This document shows positions 1 through 5,873 of a stretch of 23,442 nucleotides of DNA, one piece after another. The stretch's first letter is position 1, and the number at the start of each line of letters is the position of its first letter. The position numbers and the translations under genes are program-made. This DNA comes from an uncultured Bacilli bacterium (GTDB lineage Bacteria; Bacillota_I; Bacilli_A; RF39; UBA660): the NCBI GenBank assembly GCA_934140355.1, contig CAKPBH010000023.1, positions 1 through 23,442 of the forward strand. The letters run 5' to 3'. Under the pieces are notes generated by a model, which saw only the letters and a program-made list of their open reading frames with translations, did no database searches and was not told the origin of the DNA.

Positions 1-6
1 TATAAC

Positions 7-29
7 AAAAAGGAACCTATAGTGGTTCC
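7..29 (-). terminator. Intrinsic terminator reading leftwards
   Basis: On the minus strand GGAACC, a 6-nt loop and GGTTCC form a perfect 6-bp hairpin, followed directly by TTTTTG. It would end transcription coming from the minus-strand gene that stops at 142 and from the structured segment between. Seen directly; function inferred. Confidence 0.7.
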
Positions 30-65
30 AAATATCATGGATAGATTACCATTTACACAGAATTA

Positions 66-163
66 TTTACACTCCCAAGTAGGAGGATGCAACTTATTTC
101 CTTGGTACTTATCATCCTAGTACCCCAGCAATCTACTGGTATCATTTATTTTTTACACTCCCA
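66..163. repeat. Two 12-bp direct repeats flanking a structured segment
   Basis: TTTACACTCCCA occurs at 66-77 and again at 152-163. The second copy covers the last codons and stop of the minus-strand gene. Just left of the first copy another TTTACAC is present at about 52-58. Iterated TTTACAC words resemble the terminal repeats of IS256-type elements, but no transposase is present, so an insertion-sequence remnant is only a possibility. Confidence 0.4.
84..139 (-). other. Candidate structured RNA with H-type pseudoknot
   Basis: Three interlocking complementary blocks lie in 56 nt. AGGATG (84-89) pairs with CATCCT (113-118), GGTACT (104-109) pairs with AGTACC (119-124), and CCAG (125-128) pairs with CTGG (136-139). 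The first two pairings cross, giving a pseudoknot whose stems abut at 118/119. The segment lies between the stop codon of the minus-strand gene and a minus-strand terminator, so it would be a 3' element of that transcript. No known RNA family was recognised. The pairings are seen; the transcript direction is inferred from the terminator. Confidence 0.4.
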
Positions 164-1290
164 TATTTTATCTTAAGTCCTCTCTTTTTTTCTTTTCTAT
201 CATTACTCATCAAAACTAAGATTGCTTGAATATCATCTGCTGAAATATTTTGCTTTTCCGTATATAAATCCTCGAGCATCATAAAAAACATTTCAAGATA
301 TTGATATTTAGAAATGATAGGAAGAAAAGTCTTTTTTAAATCAAAGAAACAAATCTTAGTGTGATGAGTTGTATCAATCATAGCATAATCTTCCTCATCA
401 GGATAGCAGCCATCATGATCAACTTCTGCTTGAAATAAAAACTCTTTTTCCCCCTCTTTAATAATCAGATTATGATACCCATATAGCCAGCACCATTGCA
501 TAGAATATTGCCATTTTTCTTTGCATTCTTGAAAGGCTACAATATCATTTTCATAAGTATTTACAATATACATAAGGGCATTATAAATCAAAATTCGATC
601 GATTAAACAAGATTTTTCAAAAATTCTCCTTTTTTCATAAGATAACCTTTCTTTCATTTTTAACTCTCTTTCTTGCTTTCTTTGTCGTTGTAAATCCTTA
701 GTAATAAACAAAAACTCTTGTAGCGCCATTTCTAAATATTCAAAAGTAACCTCATAAAGCAAGTGATTTGCTCTTTTTTTATACAAAAAATCAATAAAAT
801 ATTGAAGATAAAAAATATGATTATCCTTAGATTCTTTTTTCAAAATATTTTGTGCTTCGAATGAAGAAGGTGGTAAAAAGACCAATGAACTTTCCGAAAG
901 TATAAGGCAGATATTAGAAAAAACTTTCCCTTTTAATTCAAATTTCTTTAATTGGTAGTTAGGATAAATATCATTGTGGCGTTTCTCAATCTCTTTTGGT
1001 CTTATAATATAATCCCCATTTTTTAGAAAAAATTTTTCCATAAAATCATCTTTAGTACATTGATATGAAATGCCCTCAAATTCACTCATCAATTTCGCAA
1101 TAATATTGCCAATAGTATTTGCATCATAAATAGATAATTTAGTAATCTTTAAAATGAATTCCTCTTGTTGTTTCATTTTTTCTTGAAGCATTTTTTCTTC
1201 GTTTAATGCTTCTCTTTTTTTCTGAAGTTCAAAAATCTGTTCTCTTTTTTCTCTTAAATTTTCAATATCTTTAATAATCATTTTCTTCAT
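142..1290 (-). CDS. Coiled-coil protein of unknown function
   Basis: I do not recognise a family. The start at 1290 is preferred over the ATG at 1296 because the AAGGAGG site lies 7 nt before 1290 but only 1 nt before 1296. This gives 382 residues. Residues about 5-50 are highly charged (many K, E, Q) and look like a coiled coil; a second charged helix lies near residues 195-225. The rest is a soluble alpha/beta-like sequence with no signal peptide or membrane span. Near the C-terminus is a stretch rich in acidic residues and histidines (EVDHDGCYPDEEDYAMID, then HH), which might bind a metal, but no catalytic motif is evident. The gene diverges from a LysR regulator across an inverted repeat, so it is a candidate target of that regulator. 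The last residues are encoded in one copy of a direct repeat. Confidence 0.75.
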   Translation of the reverse strand: MKKMIIKDIENLREKREQIFELQKKREALNEEKMLQEKMKQQEEFILKITKLSIYDANTIGNIIAKLMSEFEGISYQCTKDDFMEKFFLKNGDYIIRPKEIEKRHNDIYPNYQLKKFELKGKVFSNICLILSESSLVFLPPSSFEAQNILKKESKDNHIFYLQYFIDFLYKKRANHLLYEVTFEYLEMALQEFLFITKDLQRQRKQERELKMKERLSYEKRRIFEKSCLIDRILIYNALMYIVNTYENDIVAFQECKEKWQYSMQWCWLYGYHNLIIKEGEKEFLFQAEVDHDGCYPDEEDYAMIDTTHHTKICFFDLKKTFLPIISKYQYLEMFFMMLEDLYTEKQNISADDIQAILVLMSNDRKEKKRGLKIKYGSVKNK

Positions 1291-1324
1291 TATCATTCCT
1301 CCTTACTTGAATTATACTAAATTC

Positions 1325-1360
1325 TTTGATATAAGTATAATATAGATATTTTATATCAAA
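1325..1360. promoter_or_regulatory. Inverted repeat, candidate LysR operator
   Basis: TTTGATATAA (1325-1334) and TTATATCAAA (1351-1360) form a perfect 10-bp inverted repeat with a 16-bp AT-rich centre. It lies in the 89-bp gap between the LysR start and the divergent minus-strand gene. LysR regulators usually bind such dyads between themselves and a divergent target. TATAAT-like hexamers occur in the gap on both strands (1336-1341 on plus, 1311-1316 on minus). Confidence 0.5.
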
Positions 1361-1379
1361 TATAAGGAGTGATTATATT

Positions 1380-2282
1380 ATGAATATAAACCTAGATTTA
1401 TATCGAACATTTTACATTGTAGCCAAAAATGAAAGTATTTCTAGAGCAGCAGATATTTTATTTATCTCCCAGCCAGCAGTAACCTTTCAAATTAAAAAGT
1501 TAGAAGAACAATTAGAAATTAGTTTATTTACAAGAACCAAACGTGGTGTCATATTAACCGAAGAGGGAAAAATATTATTCCATTATATAAAAATCGCTAT
1601 GGAAAACATTAGTAATGGAGAAAATGCAATTACAAATCTTAAAAATTTAGACAGTGGAACAATTAGAATTGGTGTATCTACCACAATTTGTAAATATATT
1701 TTAATGCCTTACTTAGAAAAATTCCATAAAAATTATCCTAAAATTGATATTCAAATTAACAATAACCTATCCGATAACCTCTTAAAGGAATTAAGAAATG
1801 GCAATTTGGATATTTTAATCATGTTTTCCCCAGATAATGATACGAAAGATTTAAAATTAAAGCCAATTGCTCGCGTGCAAGATATATTTGTTGGAAATAA
1901 GAAATATTATGATTTAACTTGTGGGGTGATAAAAAATCAAGATTTAAATTCTTATCCTTTAATTTTACCAAAAAATCCTTCGAGTAGCCGATTATTTTTA
2001 AATCAATATTTTAAAGAAAATAACTATAATATTCATCCTAAACTAGAAGTTGTTAGCTACAACTTGATTGTAGATTTGATTCGATCAGGCTTTGGAATTG
2101 GTTATGTAACGAAAGAATTTATATCAGAGGAATTAAAAAATCATCTTTTATATGAAATCAAACTCGATAAAAGTATTCCTAAAAGAACAATTGTTCTTTC
2201 AACAATCGCCAAAAAAAAGCCAAATTACAGTGCTCAAAAATTAATTGAAATGATAATAAAAGAATCAAAAATATCTAATTGA
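1380..2282 (+). CDS. LysR-family transcriptional regulator
   Basis: A DNA-binding activator or repressor of the LysR family, 300 residues, which is the normal family length. Residues 1-60 form the winged helix-turn-helix, with the typical SISRAADILFISQPAVTFQI helix pair followed by KKLEEQLEISLFTRTKRGVILT. Residues about 90-295 are the periplasmic-binding-protein-like effector domain (GTIRIGVSTTI at its start, DLIRSGFGIGYVTKEF near the end). The ATG at 1380 follows AAGGAG. The effector cannot be read from the sequence; this subgroup resembles CysB/CbbR-type regulators only in general form. The divergent coiled-coil gene is the most likely target. It ends in TGA within a palindrome. Confidence 0.93.
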   Translation: MNINLDLYRTFYIVAKNESISRAADILFISQPAVTFQIKKLEEQLEISLFTRTKRGVILTEEGKILFHYIKIAMENISNGENAITNLKNLDSGTIRIGVSTTICKYILMPYLEKFHKNYPKIDIQINNNLSDNLLKELRNGNLDILIMFSPDNDTKDLKLKPIARVQDIFVGNKKYYDLTCGVIKNQDLNSYPLILPKNPSSSRLFLNQYFKENNYNIHPKLEVVSYNLIVDLIRSGFGIGYVTKEFISEELKNHLLYEIKLDKSIPKRTIVLSTIAKKKPNYSAQKLIEMIIKESKISN

Positions 2283-2293
2283 TAATTATCAAT
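2278..2293. promoter_or_regulatory. Perfect 16-bp palindrome at the LysR stop codon
   Basis: ATTGATAATTATCAAT is its own reverse complement and covers the TGA stop. It contains TTGAT-N4-ATCAA, the classical FNR-type half-site arrangement, and also resembles the core of Fur-type boxes. It lies about 160 bp before the next start codon and has no T-tract, so a terminator is unlikely. Function unknown. Confidence 0.3.
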
Positions 2294-2451
2294 ATCCCAC
2301 AAGCCCAAACGATTAAGTTTAAGTCGCCTTTTTCACTTTAAAAATAAAGATAAGTACTAACTAAAAAGTATTCTGAAGAAAAGATATGATCTCAAATAAC
2401 GAAAAGCGTATAAAACTTTTAATTTTTCTCAAACTATAAGTGGTGATGAAA

Positions 2452-2928
2452 ATGACGAAAAAATTATTCCTATTCTTAACAATTAGTATATTATTTTTAA
2501 CGGCTTGTGATTTAGGAAATACGCCAACAGCACAAGTGGAAGAATATTTATCTAAATATCAACGCCTAGAAGAAAATTTAGATAATGAAAAAGAATTTTT
2601 AGCTACTTATCTTAATTTAGATAAAGAAAAAATAGAAGATAAAGTAATTAAACGGCAATATCAAAATCTTACTTATGAGATAAAAGATGAAAAAATAGAT
2701 GGACGAGATGCAAAAGTAGAAGTATCTATTGAAGTATATGACTATGCCAAAATATTAAATAATAACAATTTAACCAGCGAAGAAAAACAGGAAAAATTAA
2801 AAAAACAAAAAGAAAGAATAAATTATACTCTCCAGATAACCGCTACTAAAAATAAACAAAATCAGTGGCGTTTAAATGCGATAACGGAAGAAACAAAAGA
2901 AAAACTATTAGGTATTTATTCAAAGTAA
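2452..2928 (+). CDS. Small lipoprotein
   Basis: A 158-residue exported lipoprotein of unknown function. The N-terminus has MTKK, a hydrophobic helix and a lipobox LTAC around residues 16-19, so the mature protein should be anchored by a lipidated cysteine. The mature part is charged, with helical stretches and a C-terminal strand (INYTLQITATKNKQNQWRLNAI) reminiscent of NTF2-like or DUF4878-type lipoproteins; that likeness is tentative. I prefer the ATG at 2452 because GGTGA lies 5 nt before it; GTG codons at 2440 and 2443 and an ATG at 2446 are in frame upstream but leave no spacing to a ribosome binding site. It precedes spoIIIAH by 34 bp and may be cotranscribed with it. Confidence 0.85.
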   Translation: MTKKLFLFLTISILFLTACDLGNTPTAQVEEYLSKYQRLEENLDNEKEFLATYLNLDKEKIEDKVIKRQYQNLTYEIKDEKIDGRDAKVEVSIEVYDYAKILNNNNLTSEEKQEKLKKQKERINYTLQITATKNKQNQWRLNAITEETKEKLLGIYSK

Positions 2929-2962
2929 GAACATATATTTAACTAGAAAAGGGGAAATATAG

Positions 2963-3466
2963 ATGATGAATAAAAAGAACTTATGGTTTTTAACTTTATT
3001 TAGCTTAGTTTTAGTCTTAAGTATTTATTATGTTACTATGCCAAGTGATTTATTGGCAACATCGATGAATCAAATTTCAGAGAAAAAAGGAAATGAGGAG
3101 ATTAAAACAAGTATTGAAGAAAGTGATGTTATTGCTGCTTTGAAGGTGGAAAATACGGCTAAGGTAAACGATACTTTGGAAGAATTACAAGATAAATTAA
3201 CCAACAAAGAAACTACTACAGAAGAAAAAAATACAGTGTATGAAAAAATCAAAACCATTCACAACAATAGTGGTAAGGAAGAAAATATTGAGAAAAAAAT
3301 AAAATCAACTTATGATTGTGAAACTTTTAGTAAAATTGAGGATAATTCAGTTAAAGTAGTAGTGGATAAATGTGAATCTTCAAAAACACTTGCCAACAAT
3401 ATTATGCGTTTGGTACAAGAGGAATTTGATAAAAAAATGTATATATCTGTTCAATTCTCTGAATAA
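2963..3466 (+). CDS. spoIIIAH: Stage III sporulation protein AH (SpoIIIAH)
   Basis: Mother-cell membrane protein of the SpoIIIA-SpoIIQ channel, the feeding-tube complex that links mother cell and engulfed forespore. The 167-residue protein has the typical SpoIIIAH start (MMNKKNLWFLTLFSLVLVLS), one membrane span at about residues 7-25, a charged linker with coiled-coil character, and a C-terminal region (about 115-167) matching the ring-building YscJ/FliF-like domain. It has two cysteines there (YDCETF, DKCESS). It is shorter than the 218-residue Bacillus subtilis protein, mostly in the linker. Normally this gene is the last of the eight-gene spoIIIA operon; here it stands apart, next to a lipoprotein gene, with the others outside the window. 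Recognition rests on the N-terminus and overall layout. Confidence 0.8.
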   Translation: MMNKKNLWFLTLFSLVLVLSIYYVTMPSDLLATSMNQISEKKGNEEIKTSIEESDVIAALKVENTAKVNDTLEELQDKLTNKETTTEEKNTVYEKIKTIHNNSGKEENIEKKIKSTYDCETFSKIEDNSVKVVVDKCESSKTLANNIMRLVQEEFDKKMYISVQFSE

Positions 3467-3472
3467 TTAAGC

Positions 3473-3499
3473 ACCATTATTTATCTCTCACATACAATA
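3473..3499 (+). promoter_or_regulatory. Sigma-K-type promoter candidate for gerE
   Basis: CATACAATA at 3491-3499 matches the sigma-K -10 consensus CATANNNTA exactly. AC at 3473-3474 lies 16 bp upstream, as expected for the sigma-K -35. In Bacillus subtilis gerE is transcribed by sigma-K. A 7-bp inverted repeat (ATACAAT 3492-3498, ATTGTAT 3506-3512) overlaps the -10 and may be a regulator site. Confidence 0.45.
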
Positions 3500-3539
3500 A
3501 TATTGATTGTATCCCCCCTTTGGGAAGTGAGGAATAAAT

Positions 3540-3743
3540 GTGAAGAAAATATTGACAAAAAGAGAAGAAGAGGTATTTTCCCTATTAGTAGAGAATAAAT
3601 CTACAAAAGAAATTGGTGCAAATTTAGGTATCAGCGAGAAGACAGTGCGCAATCATATTTCTAATGCTATGCAAAAATTAGGCGTTAAAGGTAGAGCACA
3701 AGCGGTTGTCGAATTAATTCGTTTAGGTAGCATTACATTATAA
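3540..3743 (+). CDS. gerE: GerE, late mother-cell transcription regulator
   Basis: A 67-residue LuxR-type DNA-binding protein that modulates the last mother-cell wave of sporulation genes (coat and germination genes). Nearly the whole protein is one helix-turn-helix domain: LTKREEEVFSLLVENKSTKE, then ISEKTVRNHISNAMQKLGVK with GRAQAVVELIRLG. This is very close to Bacillus subtilis GerE (74 residues), lacking only a few N-terminal residues. The start is GTG at 3540 after a GAGG site. No receiver domain is present, as expected for GerE. gerM follows directly, whereas ysmB and racE lie between them in B. subtilis, so the order is conserved but compacted. A sigma-K-type promoter lies upstream. Confidence 0.95.
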   Translation: MKKILTKREEEVFSLLVENKSTKEIGANLGISEKTVRNHISNAMQKLGVKGRAQAVVELIRLGSITL

Positions 3744-3751
3744 TTTAAATA

Positions 3752-3812
3752 AAATACTGATTTAGAATTTTGCTATTTATATATAGTCTAATTCTTCTGA
3801 AGTATTTTTTTT
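3752..3812 (+). terminator. Terminator after gerE
   Basis: AAATACTGATTTAGAATT on the left pairs imperfectly with AATTCTTCTGAAGTATTT on the right around a 22-nt loop, and eight further or shared T residues follow. The outer AAATACT/AGTATTT and inner AGAATT/AATTCT blocks are perfect. It ends the gerE transcript. Confidence 0.65.
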
Positions 3813-3831
3813 GCCTTTAAGACATATATAT
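3801..3831 (+). promoter_or_regulatory. Sigma-E-type promoter candidate for gerM
   Basis: AGTATTT (3801-3807) and CATATATAT (3823-3831), spaced 15 bp, resemble the sigma-E -35 (KMATATT) and -10 (CATAHAHT). gerM is in the sigma-E regulon in Bacillus subtilis. The -35 overlaps the right arm of the gerE terminator. AT-rich context makes chance matches possible. Confidence 0.3.
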
Positions 3832-3845
3832 TATTAGGTGATACT

Positions 3846-4802
3846 ATGTTAAAAAAAATGTATTTTCGAAAAATTACAGTGGCTACATTAGCACTGAGCA
3901 TTCTATGTATTTTATACTTAATGCCTGATAGCCAAGATAATATTAGTATTAAAACAAGTAGTTTGGAATATCGCGATAATAGTGCAATGGAGGTAGTATA
4001 TTTATTGGGAGAAAATACTTATTTAACAAGAACTACAATAAAGGAAGAAGCAACTGAACCGATAGATATTGCTAAAAATATTGTGAATAGTTTGATTATT
4101 GAGGGGGAGAAGAAGAATATTATTCCTGATGGTTTTCATGCCTTAATTCCCAAAAATACAAAAGTATTAAATTTATCTTTAGATCAGCATATTTTAACCG
4201 TTAATTTTTCTTCGGAATTTTTAAATATGAAACCAAAGGAGGAAGAAAAAATTATAGAAGCTTTGGTTTATTCTTTAACGAGTATTGATGGGATCGAAAA
4301 AATTTCTCTGCAAGTAGAAGGAAAGGCTTTAGCCTATCTTCCCAATTCCAAGAAGAAATTACCACCATTATTAGATAAGAGTTATGGAATTAATAAAACT
4401 TATGATATATCAAATACAAGTAATATTGAATCTTATACAGTTTATTATGTTACAAATATTAATGATAATCAATATTATGTTCCCGTTACTAAATATGTAA
4501 ATGGTACTGGTCTAGATAAAATTAAAATTATTATTAATGAACTTTCTACAGCACCAATTTATGAGAGTAATTTAATGAGTTATTTAGACGCGAATGTTTC
4601 TTTGATTGATTATTCATTAGAGGAGGATCAATTAAAACTTAATTTTAATGATAAAATTTTAAAGGATAAGGAAAATCATATTTTAGAAGAAGTAGTTTAT
4701 ACCATTAGCCTATCAATGGGGGACAATTATCCCGTAAAAGAGGTTGATTTTTTCGTAAATAATGAAGAAATTTATAAAAAGTCATTAAAAACACTTGAAT
4801 AA
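3846..4802 (+). CDS. gerM: GerM, spore envelope/germination lipoprotein-like protein
   Basis: Sporulation protein required for stable SpoIIIA-SpoIIQ assembly and later germination in Bacillus subtilis. The 318-residue protein has an N-terminal membrane span (about residues 10-28). Two GerMN domains follow. The first is at about residues 75-165 and contains IPKNTKVLNLSLDQHILTVN, the expansion FSSEFLNMKPKEEEKIIEAL and the family-typical LTSIDGIEKISLQVEG. The second is at about residues 205-310, with SLIDYSLEEDQLKLNFNDKI and VVYTISLSMGDNYPVKEVDF. Unlike the B. subtilis lipoprotein I see no lipobox, so it is probably anchored by the span. GGTGAT precedes the ATG. Adjacency to gerE and the presence of spoIIIAH nearby fit the family assignment. 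Confidence 0.88.
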   Translation: MLKKMYFRKITVATLALSILCILYLMPDSQDNISIKTSSLEYRDNSAMEVVYLLGENTYLTRTTIKEEATEPIDIAKNIVNSLIIEGEKKNIIPDGFHALIPKNTKVLNLSLDQHILTVNFSSEFLNMKPKEEEKIIEALVYSLTSIDGIEKISLQVEGKALAYLPNSKKKLPPLLDKSYGINKTYDISNTSNIESYTVYYVTNINDNQYYVPVTKYVNGTGLDKIKIIINELSTAPIYESNLMSYLDANVSLIDYSLEEDQLKLNFNDKILKDKENHILEEVVYTISLSMGDNYPVKEVDFFVNNEEIYKKSLKTLE

Positions 4803-4823
4803 CATAAAATATTGTTGTATAAT
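4795..4823 (+). promoter_or_regulatory. Sigma-A promoter of the tRNA-Arg gene
   Basis: TTGAAT (4795-4800), exactly 17 bp, then TATAAT (4818-4823). The -35 overlaps the gerM stop codon. The expected start lies about 15 nt before the mature tRNA. Confidence 0.75.
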
Positions 4824-4845
4824 TAATCTATCTTGATTGAGAAAT

Positions 4846-4922
4846 GTCTCCATAGCTCAGCTGGATAGAGCAATCGCCTTCTAAGCGATCGGTCAGGTGT
4901 TCGAATCACCTTGGGGACACCA
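4846..4922 (+). tRNA. tRNA-Arg (anticodon UCU)
   Basis: A full cloverleaf is visible. The acceptor GTCTCCA pairs with TGGGGAC (one G-T), the D arm is GCTC/GAGC, and the anticodon stem ATCGC/GCGAT encloses loop CTTCTAA with anticodon TCT (34-36), reading AGA. The T arm is AGGTG/CACCT around TTCGAAT. The discriminator base is A and CCA is encoded (4920-4922). AGA is the dominant Arg codon in this AT-rich DNA, so this is a major tRNA. It has its own promoter and terminator. Confidence 0.97.
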
Positions 4923-4934
4923 TAAAGTATTTAT

Positions 4935-4995
4935 CCGAACACAATATATGTTCGGTTATTGGTAACCCTATCTCAGTACATGAGGTAGGGTTTTT
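4935..4995 (+). terminator. Tandem hairpins ending the tRNA transcript
   Basis: CCGAACA (4935-4941) and TGTTCGG (4949-4955) form a perfect 7-bp hairpin. A second, 12-bp stem follows (4964-4975 with 4981-4992, one G-T pair, loop GTACA) and runs into TTTTT. The second is a standard intrinsic terminator. The first may protect the 3' end or guide tRNA processing. Confidence 0.85.
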
Positions 4996-5021
4996 CAATG
5001 CTACAAAAAGGAGGATGGACG

Positions 5022-5411
5022 ATGGAAGAATTTATTTATTTTATCTTGGATTTAGTAGATGATGAATTTTCTAGATTTTTGTATCCCTTCCGTGCCCAGT
5101 ATTACTTTTTAAATGGAGGATGTTTAGAATTGGCTAAAGTATTAAAACATTATTATCCTACTGGTAAAATCGTTATTAATGGTAACAGAAATCATATTCT
5201 TTTTCTCTATCAAGGGGATACTTATGATGCAACGGGAAAAGTAAAATTAAATCCATATGAAGAGGTGATGGATATGAGCTTAATTGAAGATTTTATTGGA
5301 AATCATGAAATTAAATTTGAAGGAAAAATGCCCCATGATGCCATTATTGAAGAGTTAACCCAAATTAATGACAATTATATAAAAAAATTAACCAATAGGA
5401 CTTCTAAATAA
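5022..5411 (+). CDS. Small predicted Cys/His/Asp-fold protein
   Basis: Function not known. The start at 5022 follows AAAAGGAGG with normal spacing; the in-frame ATG at 4998 lies at the edge of the upstream terminator and is unlikely to be used. The 129-residue protein has no signal peptide. GGCLELAKVLKHYYP (about residues 28-42) places a cysteine at a helix start. A strand with NHILFLYQGDTYDATG (about 55-70) adds a histidine and an aspartate. This spacing resembles small papain-like or transglutaminase-like proteins, including phage and plasmid accessory proteins. The catalytic reading is inference; the fold could also be a non-enzymatic relic. It sits alone between a tRNA terminator and the nfeD promoter. 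Confidence 0.8.
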   Translation: MEEFIYFILDLVDDEFSRFLYPFRAQYYFLNGGCLELAKVLKHYYPTGKIVINGNRNHILFLYQGDTYDATGKVKLNPYEEVMDMSLIEDFIGNHEIKFEGKMPHDAIIEELTQINDNYIKKLTNRTSK

Positions 5412-5420
5412 AGAAATTTA

Positions 5421-5429
5421 TGATACAAT
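5421..5429 (+). promoter_or_regulatory. Extended -10 promoter for the nfeD-SPFH pair
   Basis: TGATACAAT matches TGN-TATAAT with one mismatch, about 20 bp before the nfeD start and its AAGGAGGG site. No good -35 is seen, as is common with extended -10 promoters. Confidence 0.4.
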
Positions 5430-5449
5430 AGAAGTACAAGGAGGGTAGT

Positions 5450-5869
5450 ATGTTTTATTTTTGGTTGCTCATTATTCTCTTTCTTGGAACCCTAGAAGTT
5501 ATAACCATTAACTTAGTTAGCATTTGGTTTGTGATAAGTGCTTTGTGTTCCTTGATTTTATCCTTCTTTTTGGATAACTTCACTATTCAGTTTGCCGTCT
5601 TTGTTTTATTAGGCATTATTCTAATGGTTTTGACCAAGAAACCACTAGAGAAAAAATTAGTAAAAAGACCGGAAAAGACAAACTTAGATAGAGTAGTTGG
5701 CATGAGAGGAATAGTGACTGAGGATATTGATGAATTTTCGATTGGAGAGGTTAAAGTAGATGGAAAAAATTGGTCTGCTATCTCCAGTGTTCCCTTAAAA
5801 AAGGGAAGTATTATTAAAGTTCTTAAAATAAAAGGCGTAAAATTAGAAGTAGAGCGTTGGGAGGAGTAG
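5450..5869 (+). CDS. NfeD-like membrane protein with OB-fold domain
   Basis: Short NfeD-family protein (139 residues), partner of SPFH/stomatin proteins in membrane microdomain organisation. Two or three hydrophobic helices fill residues 1-62. A basic linker follows (KKPLEKKLVKRPEK), then a C-terminal OB-fold domain at about 78-138, with VGMRGIVTEDID, GEVKVDGKNWSAIS and KKGSIIKVLKIKGVKLEVE. It lacks the ClpP-like protease domain of long NfeD proteins. It ends 4 bp before the SPFH gene, so the two form an operon and probably a complex. Confidence 0.92.
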   Translation: MFYFWLLIILFLGTLEVITINLVSIWFVISALCSLILSFFLDNFTIQFAVFVLLGIILMVLTKKPLEKKLVKRPEKTNLDRVVGMRGIVTEDIDEFSIGEVKVDGKNWSAISSVPLKKGSIIKVLKIKGVKLEVERWEE

Positions 5870-5873
5870 AAAA

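Noticed and set aside
7..163. A TnpB-type guide RNA at the 3' end of a transposon gene
   Set aside because: The adjacent gene shows no RuvC motifs or zinc ribbon and does not resemble TnpB, so a guide-RNA reading has no support.
3070..3258. Minus-strand open frame inside spoIIIAH
   Set aside because: It lies fully within a recognised gene, has low-complexity Ser/Val/Phe composition from the antisense of Lys/Glu codons, and no ribosome binding site.
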